Of a stretch of DNA of 37,686 nt, positions 22,843 through 29,216 are shown one piece after another. How positions within the stretch are numbered: the first letter of the stretch is position 1; every line of letters begins with the position of its first letter. A program made the position numbers and the translations under genes. The notes beneath the pieces were generated by a model. The model did not search any database. It was not told the origin of the DNA and was given only the letters and a program-made list of their open reading frames with translations. The DNA comes from an uncultured Alphaproteobacteria bacterium (GTDB taxonomy: Bacteria > Pseudomonadota > Alphaproteobacteria > GCA-2731375): assembly GCA_951812805.1 (NCBI GenBank), contig CATOSZ010000011.1:1-37686 (forward strand). The letters run 5' to 3'.

Positions 22843-22867
22843 CCCCGAACCGCCTGCCGGAGCCGTC

Positions 22868-23743
22868 TCAGCCCCGGCCGATCGCGCGCATGAAATCGCC
22901 CGCGGCGGCGAGATGGCCGGCGGCGTCGTTGAACTCCGACTGCATGGTGCGGAAGGTCAGATGGCTCGCCCCCATGGCCTGCCAGCCGTCGTGCAGGGCT
23001 CGCCATTCCTCCGGCCCGCCCTGGTGCGCCCAGATGGTGACGTCGAGGCCGAGCGCCGCCCCGTCGCGTCCCGCCTCGTCGGCAGCGCGGCGGAACAGGT
23101 TGATCGAGGCCTGCGCCTCGTTGTCGGGCCGGTCGCGCGGGTTCAGCAGCCAGCCGTCGGCGAGCCGTCCGGCCCGGGCGACCGCGACATCCGCGAAGGC
23201 GCCGATCCAGAGTGGGATCGGCCGCTGCACCGGCAGCGGGTTGATGCCGGCGTCGCGCACGGTGTGGAACTCACCCTCGAAATCGACCAGTTCCTCGGTC
23301 CAGAGCCGGCGCAGCAGCTGGATCTGCTCCTCCATCCGTCGGTTTCGGTTGGTGAAGCTCTCGCCCAGCATGTCGAATTCGACCTTGTTCCAGCCGAGCC
23401 CGACGCCGAGGTCGAGCCGCCCACCGGACAGCACGTCGACCTCGGCCGCCTGCTTGGCGACCAGGACGGTCTGGCGTTGCGGCAGGATCAGGATGGCCGT
23501 CTTGAAGCGCAACCGGGTCGTCGCCGCGGCGAAGAATCCCATCAGGGCGAAGGGCTCGTGAAAGGCGCGGTCACGGGTGTAATAGGCGCGCCAATCGTCG
23601 GCCACCGGGTTCCGCTCCCCCGCCACATGCTCGAGGAGGGTGACGTAGTCGTAGCCCAACCCCTCGATCGCCTGGATATAGTCGCGGATGACGACGGGGT
23701 CGTTGCCGATCTCCGTCGTCGGGAAGGAATGGCCGATTTGCAT
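22868..23743 (-). CDS. Luciferase-like monooxygenase (LLM family)
   Basis: A 291-residue TIM-barrel flavin- or F420-dependent oxidoreductase. Family features: GLGYDYVTLLEHV after the first strand, TTRLRFKTAILILPQRQTV, AAEVDVLSGGRLDLGVGLGW and NKVEFDMLGESFTNRNRRM, followed by PIPLWIGAFADVAVARAGR. These match the TIGR03619-like group of LLM proteins. The reaction cannot be read from sequence. GAGGAG lies upstream of the ATG, and the gene follows the dioxygenase by 12 bases. Two oxygenases plus an NTF2-like protein in a row suggest a small degradation or detoxification module. Confidence 0.85.
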   Translation of the reverse strand: MQIGHSFPTTEIGNDPVVIRDYIQAIEGLGYDYVTLLEHVAGERNPVADDWRAYYTRDRAFHEPFALMGFFAAATTRLRFKTAILILPQRQTVLVAKQAAEVDVLSGGRLDLGVGLGWNKVEFDMLGESFTNRNRRMEEQIQLLRRLWTEELVDFEGEFHTVRDAGINPLPVQRPIPLWIGAFADVAVARAGRLADGWLLNPRDRPDNEAQASINLFRRAADEAGRDGAALGLDVTIWAHQGGPEEWRALHDGWQAMGASHLTFRTMQSEFNDAAGHLAAAGDFMRAIGRG

Positions 23744-23755
23744 GGGCGCTCCTCT

Positions 23756-24616
23756 TCAGAGGCTTTGGATCGTCGCGGGCGAACCGGAGATTGTGGTCCG
23801 CTGCATCAGGCGGCGGTACTTGACCGTGTCATAGGCGGTGGCGCGATGCACGCAGGCCCGGTTGTCCCAGACCACCGTGTCGCCGTCGCGCCAGGTGTGG
23901 CTGAGGCAATGTTCGGGCCGGGTCGTCGCGGCGAGCAGTTCGTCCAGCAGGGCCCGGCCCTCGTCCTCGGCCATGTCGACGATGCGCGCGGCATGGGCCC
24001 CGATCAGCATCGAGTGCCGGCCGTTGGCGGGATTGATCCGGACCAGCCGGTGGCGGACCGCTTGCGTTTGCGCCTTCATCTCCGTCGTCAGAACGTTGCC
24101 CGTGAGGCCGCGGGAATAGACGATGTCGTGCTCGACCTCCAGCGGGGCGATCCGCGCGCGCGTCGCCGCGTCGAGGGTGTCGTAACCGAGGCGGGTGCTG
24201 GCGATTTCGGTGTTGCCGCCCTCGGGCGGAGTGATCCGGGCGGTCAGCATGGAGCAGTAGGACGGCACCGCCTTGAAGGAGCTGTCGCTGTGCCACATGT
24301 AGTTGCCCTTCTGATAGCGCATGCGGCGGTCCTCGGGCGGGATGATCTCGCCGCTTTCGATGTCGAGGTTGGACTGACGGGCAAACGGCGTGCCGCCGGC
24401 CGGGTTGGCCTTCAGGGTCACTTCCGTGTCGCCGAAGACGCGGGAGAATTCGATCTGCGTCTCGTCGTCCATGGCTGCGTCCCGGAACAGCAGCACCGAG
24501 TGCTCGTCGAGGGCGGCACGGATCGCCGCCGCCGTCTCGCCGTCGATCGCCGCGCGGGGATCGACACCCAGGACCTCGACGCCGAGCCGAGGGGTGAGGG
24601 GGCGGGTTTCCAGCAT
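23756..24616 (-). CDS. TauD/TfdA-family Fe(II)/2-oxoglutarate dioxygenase
   Basis: A 286-residue cytoplasmic oxygenase using Fe(II), O2 and 2-oxoglutarate. The HxD pair is His109/Asp111 in MWHSDSSFKAVPS, the distal iron histidine is in NRACVHRATAYD, and the 2-oxoglutarate-binding arginine is in RRLMQRTTISG. The start LTPRLGVEVLGVDPRAAID is typical for the family, whose members act on taurine, phenoxyacetates and alkyl sulfates. The substrate here is unknown. It is co-oriented with and 12 bases ahead of the LLM gene, downstream of the NTF2-like gene. Confidence 0.88.
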   Translation of the reverse strand: MLETRPLTPRLGVEVLGVDPRAAIDGETAAAIRAALDEHSVLLFRDAAMDDETQIEFSRVFGDTEVTLKANPAGGTPFARQSNLDIESGEIIPPEDRRMRYQKGNYMWHSDSSFKAVPSYCSMLTARITPPEGGNTEIASTRLGYDTLDAATRARIAPLEVEHDIVYSRGLTGNVLTTEMKAQTQAVRHRLVRINPANGRHSMLIGAHAARIVDMAEDEGRALLDELLAATTRPEHCLSHTWRDGDTVVWDNRACVHRATAYDTVKYRRLMQRTTISGSPATIQSL

Positions 24617-24690
24617 GGTTCTGTTTTCCTCGATCGGTGGTGAGGCGATTCAATCAGGCTTCGCCCCCGCCGGCAACGATGGCACGTTAT

Positions 24691-25071
24691 CTAGCCGATG
24701 AACTTCCAGTAGGTGTCCTTCTTGGTCACCAGGCCGTCGCGAAACTCCCAGAGATCGCAGCCGAGATATGCGAACGCCGCACCGCCCGCCGGCGTGCCGC
24801 ACACGACCCATTCCGAGAGCGCCTTGGTGTCGTCGACGATCCAATGCCGCATCTCCTCCCAGCGCATGTCGGGGATCTGGGCGTAGCGTTCGCTCAGCAC
24901 CTGGCCGATTTCCGCCTTGCCGACACAGCGCCGCCCTTCGGGCGCGGCGGGCCCGCGGGCCATCAGCCATTCACAGTCCTCGGCGAAGTGGGACAGGATG
25001 GCGGCGACGTCGTGCGTGTTGAAGCCGTCCTGGATTTCGTCCAGCAGGTCGATGGTGATGGCACGGGTCAT
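24691..25071 (-). CDS. NTF2-like (SnoaL-type) protein
   Basis: A 126-residue cone-fold protein. LLDEIQDGFNTHDVAAILSH then DCEWLMARGP is the SnoaL/limonene-epoxide-hydrolase-like start, and FAYLGCDLWEFRDGLVTKKD, ending in TYWKFIG, is the characteristic final strand pair. Such proteins are isomerases, hydrolases or ligand-binding units. No catalytic set can be named from sequence. It heads the minus-strand run of oxygenase genes, 74 bases before the dioxygenase. Confidence 0.8.
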   Translation of the reverse strand: MTRAITIDLLDEIQDGFNTHDVAAILSHFAEDCEWLMARGPAAPEGRRCVGKAEIGQVLSERYAQIPDMRWEEMRHWIVDDTKALSEWVVCGTPAGGAAFAYLGCDLWEFRDGLVTKKDTYWKFIG

Positions 25072-25126
25072 GGCGGTGCTTCCCTCTCGTCGCTCTTCGA
25101 TCCCGACAGGATATCACCCTCGCCGC

Positions 25127-26764
25127 TCATGCGGGCGGCGGTGCGCCCTCGTCTCGTACGGCCTGCCAGTCGAGGCCGAAGCGCAGCAGGTACTTGCGCA
25201 GCCGATCGGCGTCGTTGGGCCGAGCCTTGCGGGCACGGGAGGCGGCAAAGAGAGTGCGGCCCGCCGCACTCAGGCTGGCGGAGGCGCGGCAGACCCGGAG
25301 GACGGGGGCGAGCTGCATCCGCTCAAAGAGGTCGAGGGCCGCCGCCGCCGCCGCCCCGAGGACGTCGTCCAGTATGTCCCGGTCGGGGTCCTCCGTTTCA
25401 TTGCGCCAGGCCGCGCGCAGGCGGTCGATCTCCGCTTCGACGTCCTCGCGCCGGATCCGCCCGTCGTCGGCGAAGGTGGCCATGCGGGTGAGCGATGCGG
25501 CGAGATCGCGGAAGTTGGCGCGCCAGGTGGCCTCGGGCGCGGTCGCGAAGCGGAGATAGGCGCTGCGTGCCTCGGCGGTGAAGGTCACGCGCCGGCCCGT
25601 CGCCGCGGCGTGGGCGGCGAGCTCGTAGTCGAGGTTGGGGGCGATGTCTTCGCGCCGTTCCGCCAGGCCCGGCAGCCGGAACGTCCAGAGCGCCAGGCGC
25701 GCCAGCAGGTCCTCGCGAAAGCGGCCCCGGGCGACCTCGACCCGCAGATCCCGATTGCTTCCGGCGATGAGCTGGAAGTCGCTCTCCACCTCCAGGTCGG
25801 CGCCGACGGGGAGGAAGCGTTTCTCCTCGACTGCGCGCAGGATCATCGCCTGCTCGTCGGTGCCGAGTTCGCCGATCTCGTCGAGGAACAGCATGCCGCC
25901 GTCCGCCGCGCGCAACAGACCGCCGCGGTCCTCGACCGCCCCGGTGAAGGCGCCGCGGCGATGGCCGAACAGCGCCGACATGGCCCCGTCGCCGCGCAGC
26001 GTCGCGCAATTGATCTCGACGAAGGGGCCCGTGACCTGCTCACGGCGGCGCTTCAGCTCGTAGATCCGGCGCGCGAGACGGGACTTGCCGGCGCCGGTCG
26101 GCCCGCTCAACAGGACCGGCGCCCTCGTGCGGATCGCGACCTTCTCGATATCGTCGATCAAGCGGTTGAAGGCGGCATTGCGGGTTTCGATACCGGACTT
26201 CAGGAACGAGGTGTCCGCGGCCCGTTCCGTCCCGAAGCGGGCCGCGATCGCATCGTATTTCGACAGGTCGAGATCGATGATCGAATAGCGCCCGGGACCG
26301 GCGCCGCGGCGGCGCCGCGGCGGCGCCGTCTGCAGCAGGCGGGCCGGAAAATAGCGCGCCTCGGTCAGCAGGAAGAGGCAGATCTGCGCCACGTGGGTGC
26401 CGGTCGTGATGTGGACGAGGTAATCCTCCGCCTCCGGATCGAACGCCGCGCCGTCCGCGAAATCGAGCAAGGCGGCAAAGACCTCCTCGAAATCCCAGGG
26501 ATCGGCGACGTCGAGACGACGAAGCCGGACCTCCGTCTCGGGCGAGACCCGGGCGACATCGCCGGCCACCTGCCGCGCCAGCGTCTCGTGGCTGTCGCCT
26601 GCCAGCAGCTCGAACCGATCGATCAACAGATCCTCGTGCTGCGCCAGGGCGACGGAGGGACGCCATCGCTCCCAACGCTCGGCACCGAGACCGCTGTCGA
26701 GCGCCGTCCCGAGCAAGCCGATGACGACATTCGGCCGGGATGAAGGGAGAGTTTTCGGTTCCAT
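25127..26764 (-). CDS. rtcR: Sigma-54 activator of RNA repair, RtcR
   Basis: The sigma-54 enhancer-binding protein that switches on rtcBA (545 residues). The N-terminal domain (about 1-185) begins NVVIGLLGTALDSG and contains DYLVHITTGTHVAQICLF, the RtcR CARF-type sensor region that binds an RNA-derived ligand. The AAA+ domain (about 195-430) has Walker A GPTGAGKS, the sigma-54 contact loop GAFTGA in GHRRGAFTGAVEDR, and Walker B GMLFLDEIGEL. A C-terminal DNA-binding helical region ends the protein. The start ATG 26764 is preferred; the frame is open to 26875 but the extra residues are AT-rich intergenic sequence. It is divergent from rtcB, the usual arrangement. Confidence 0.93.
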   Translation of the reverse strand: MEPKTLPSSRPNVVIGLLGTALDSGLGAERWERWRPSVALAQHEDLLIDRFELLAGDSHETLARQVAGDVARVSPETEVRLRRLDVADPWDFEEVFAALLDFADGAAFDPEAEDYLVHITTGTHVAQICLFLLTEARYFPARLLQTAPPRRRRGAGPGRYSIIDLDLSKYDAIAARFGTERAADTSFLKSGIETRNAAFNRLIDDIEKVAIRTRAPVLLSGPTGAGKSRLARRIYELKRRREQVTGPFVEINCATLRGDGAMSALFGHRRGAFTGAVEDRGGLLRAADGGMLFLDEIGELGTDEQAMILRAVEEKRFLPVGADLEVESDFQLIAGSNRDLRVEVARGRFREDLLARLALWTFRLPGLAERREDIAPNLDYELAAHAAATGRRVTFTAEARSAYLRFATAPEATWRANFRDLAASLTRMATFADDGRIRREDVEAEIDRLRAAWRNETEDPDRDILDDVLGAAAAAALDLFERMQLAPVLRVCRASASLSAAGRTLFAASRARKARPNDADRLRKYLLRFGLDWQAVRDEGAPPPA

Positions 26765-26805
26765 CACTATAAATTTAGATAAAACTGGATACAAATAGCT
26801 ATATG

Positions 26806-26860
26806 AATTTCGAAGACAGCGAACGAATTTATGCCATCGGAACTGATCAGATTCGAAATT
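26806..26860. promoter_or_regulatory. Dyad upstream of rtcB, candidate RtcR enhancer
   Basis: AATTTCGAA at 26806-26814 is the exact reverse complement of TTCGAAATT at 26852-26860. The pair lies about 50-105 bases upstream of the sigma-54 promoter, in the AT-rich rtcR-rtcB gap, where enhancer sites for this activator class occur. Binding by RtcR is inference. Confidence 0.5.
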
Positions 26861-26910
26861 ATCCAATAATTTCAATGATCTGCAGTCATCTCACGAGCGC
26901 AGTGCCGACT

Positions 26911-26925
26911 TGGCACGAGGCTTGC
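26911..26925 (+). promoter_or_regulatory. Sigma-54 promoter of rtcBA
   Basis: TGGCACGAGGCTTGC matches the -24/-12 consensus TGGCACG-N4-TTGC exactly, with GG at 26912-26913 and GC at 26924-26925 in the required 10-base spacing. Transcription would start near 26937, 18 bases before rtcB. This is the expected promoter type for RtcR-controlled RNA repair genes. Confidence 0.92.
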
Positions 26926-26954
26926 GATATCATGGCAAACGCAAGGAGAATGTC

Positions 26955-28181
26955 ATGAACACGCGCACCTACGACGTCATCGCAGAGAAGGGCCGCACGC
27001 CGGTCAAGATGTGGACGCGGGGCGTTCCCGTCGAGGACGGCGCCAAGGCGCAGCTGCGCCGTGCCGCCGCCATGCCGTTCGTCTACAAGTGGCTGGCGGC
27101 GATGCCGGACGTGCATCAGGGGCGCGGCGCCACGATCGGCAGCGTGATCCCGACCAAGGGTGCGATCATTCCCGCCGCCGTCGGCGTCGATATCGGTTGC
27201 GGCATGATGGCGGCGCGGACCGACCTCGCGGCGTCCGACCTGCCGGATCATCTGGGTGACCTGCGTGCGGGTATCGAGGCCGCGGTGCCGCATGGCCGCA
27301 GCGCGGATCGCCGGAGCCGCGACGTCGGTTCCTGGGGTGAGGTGCCGGGCGAGGTCGTGACCGCCTGGTCGGACCTCGAGGCCGGCTTCCGCGCCGTCAC
27401 GGCCAAGTATCCGAAGCTGGAGAAGACCAACCATGTCGTCCATCTCGGTACGCTCGGGACCGGCAACCACTTCATCGAGGTCTGCCTCGATCAGGACGAC
27501 CGGGTCTGGTTCATGCTGCATTCGGGTAGCCGCGGGGTCGGCAACGCGATCGGCCGCACCTTCATCGAACTGGCCAAGCAGGACATGCGCCGCTGGTTCA
27601 TCAACCTGCCCGACCAGGACCTCGCCTATTTGGCGGAGGGGACCGAGCATTTCGACGACTATGTCGAGGCGGTCGAGTGGGCGCAGCGCTTCGCCTTCGT
27701 CAACCGTCAGGTGATGATGGCGAACGTCGTGAAGGCGGCCCGGGCCGTGTTGGACCGGCCGTTCGAGGCCAGCATCGAGGCGATCAACTGCCACCACAAC
27801 TACGTGGCACGCGAGAATCACTACGGCCAGAACGTCTTCGTCACCCGCAAGGGTGCGGTCCGGGCGCGGGCCGGCGACCTCGGGATCATCCCGGGCTCGA
27901 TGGGTGCGCGCAGCTATATCGTCCGCGGCCTCGGCAATGCGGACAGCTTCCACAGCTGCTCGCACGGTGCCGGGCGGGTGATGAGCCGCGCGGAAGCGAA
28001 GCGGCGCATCAGTCTCGACGCCCATGTCGCCGCCACGGCGGGGATCGAGTGCCGCAAGGACGAAAGCGTGATCGACGAATCGCCCGCCGCCTACAAGCCG
28101 ATCGACGCGGTGATGGCGGCCCAGGCGGACCTGGTGGAGGTCGTGCATACGCTGCGCCAGGTCGTCTGCGTGAAGGGATAG
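26955..28181 (+). CDS. rtcB: RNA-splicing ligase RtcB
   Basis: A GTP- and Mn-dependent ligase joining RNA 2',3'-cyclic phosphate or 3'-phosphate ends to 5'-OH ends. The length is 408 residues, the same as the E. coli protein. Metal and active-site segments: MPDVHQGRGATIGSVIPTKG, VGVDIGCGMMAART (Cys82 region), GTLGTGNHFIEV, INCHHNYV, and the guanylylated histidine His337 in SCSHGAGRVMSR. The N-terminus TPVKMWTRGVPVED is also conserved. The start ATG 26955 has AAGGAG 7 bases upstream; an in-frame start at 26910 would precede the promoter's transcription start. It forms an operon with rtcA under a sigma-54 promoter. Confidence 0.95.
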   Translation: MNTRTYDVIAEKGRTPVKMWTRGVPVEDGAKAQLRRAAAMPFVYKWLAAMPDVHQGRGATIGSVIPTKGAIIPAAVGVDIGCGMMAARTDLAASDLPDHLGDLRAGIEAAVPHGRSADRRSRDVGSWGEVPGEVVTAWSDLEAGFRAVTAKYPKLEKTNHVVHLGTLGTGNHFIEVCLDQDDRVWFMLHSGSRGVGNAIGRTFIELAKQDMRRWFINLPDQDLAYLAEGTEHFDDYVEAVEWAQRFAFVNRQVMMANVVKAARAVLDRPFEASIEAINCHHNYVARENHYGQNVFVTRKGAVRARAGDLGIIPGSMGARSYIVRGLGNADSFHSCSHGAGRVMSRAEAKRRISLDAHVAATAGIECRKDESVIDESPAAYKPIDAVMAAQADLVEVVHTLRQVVCVKG

Positions 28182-28186
28182 GCACA

Positions 28187-29215
28187 ATGGGTGATCTCGT
28201 TCGCATCGACGGCGCCCGGGGCGAGGGCGGTGGGCAGATCCTGCGTACCGCCCTCGCGCTCAGCGCCATCACCGGACGCCCGCTGGAGTTGGAGAACATC
28301 CGGGCCAAGCGGGCCAAGCCGGGCCTGATGCGCCAGCATCTGACGGCGCTACGCGCCGCGGCGGAAATATCCGGCGCGGAGGTCTCCGGCGCCCGTATCG
28401 GAGCCACAAGCATCGGCTTCCGGCCGGGACCGGTGCGGGCCGGCGACTATCACTTCGCCGTCGGCACGGCCGGCAGCGCCACCCTGGTGGCCCAGACCGT
28501 GCTGCCGGCCCTGCTCGGCGCAACCGCGCCCTCCCGCCTGGTCCTGGAGGGCGGCACCCACAATCCGGCGAGCCCGCCGTTCGAGTTCCTCGCGCGGGCC
28601 TTCTTGCCGTTGCTGCGCCGCATGGGCGCGGAGGTCGACGCCCGCCTCGTCCATCGCGGCTTCTATCCGGCCGGCGGCGGCCGCTTCGAGCTCGATGTCC
28701 GACCGCCGGCGCGTCTCGCCCCCCTCCGTCTTCTGGACCGCGGTGCGCCCGCTGCCCACGAGGCCGAAGCCGTCATCGCCCACCTGCCGGACGGCATCGC
28801 GGCACGCGAGCTGGAAGTCGTGGCCGAACGGCTCGGCTGGCCGGAGGCGCGCCGCACGGTCGTGCGCGACACGACCACGCCGGGCCCGGGCAACGTGCTG
28901 CTCCTGACCCTGGCGTTCGAGGCGGTCTCGGACGTCGTCACCGGTTTCGGCATGAAGGGTATCGGGGCCGAGAGCCTGGCCAGCAAGGCCGCCACCCAGG
29001 CCGAGCGTTATCTCGCCAGCCCGGCGGCCGTCGGCGTGCATCTGGCCGACCAGCTGTTGCTGCCGATGGCGCTGGGGGGGGCCGGCGCCTTCACGACCCT
29101 GCGGCCGAGCCGGCATACCCGAACCAACATCGAGGTGATCCAGCGGTTTCTGGAGATTCCGATCCGGCTGGAGGAGGTCGGGCGCGATCTTTGGCAGATC
29201 GAGATCGGCGGCTGA
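28187..29215 (+). CDS. rtcA: RNA 3'-terminal phosphate cyclase RtcA
   Basis: An ATP-dependent cyclase turning RNA 3'-phosphates into 2',3'-cyclic phosphates (342 residues). Signatures: VRIDGARGEGGGQILRTALA at the N-terminus, ENIRAKRAKPGLMRQHL, GTAGSATLVAQTVLP, LEGGTHNPASPPFEFL and the C-terminal HLADQLLLPMALGGAG followed by SRHTRTNIEVI, containing the adenylylated His310. It begins 5 bases after the rtcB stop, so it is co-transcribed. Its stop is one base from the end of glnE on the other strand. Confidence 0.95.
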   Translation: MGDLVRIDGARGEGGGQILRTALALSAITGRPLELENIRAKRAKPGLMRQHLTALRAAAEISGAEVSGARIGATSIGFRPGPVRAGDYHFAVGTAGSATLVAQTVLPALLGATAPSRLVLEGGTHNPASPPFEFLARAFLPLLRRMGAEVDARLVHRGFYPAGGGRFELDVRPPARLAPLRLLDRGAPAAHEAEAVIAHLPDGIAARELEVVAERLGWPEARRTVVRDTTTPGPGNVLLLTLAFEAVSDVVTGFGMKGIGAESLASKAATQAERYLASPAAVGVHLADQLLLPMALGGAGAFTTLRPSRHTRTNIEVIQRFLEIPIRLEEVGRDLWQIEIGG

Positions 29216-29216
29216 G

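Noticed and set aside
25127..26764. CARF-type domain as a sign of a CRISPR system
   Set aside because: The domain belongs to RtcR beside rtcBA. No repeat-spacer array or cas gene is present in the window.
26765..26800. TTGTAT-N17-TATAGT on the minus strand as an rtcR promoter
   Set aside because: The -10 box would end one base before the chosen rtcR ATG, so transcription would start inside the coding region; possible only if translation starts later, which the conserved N-terminus does not support.
26886..28187. A 433-codon minus-strand frame opposite rtcB
   Set aside because: Antisense shadow; RtcB on the plus strand has all active-site motifs.
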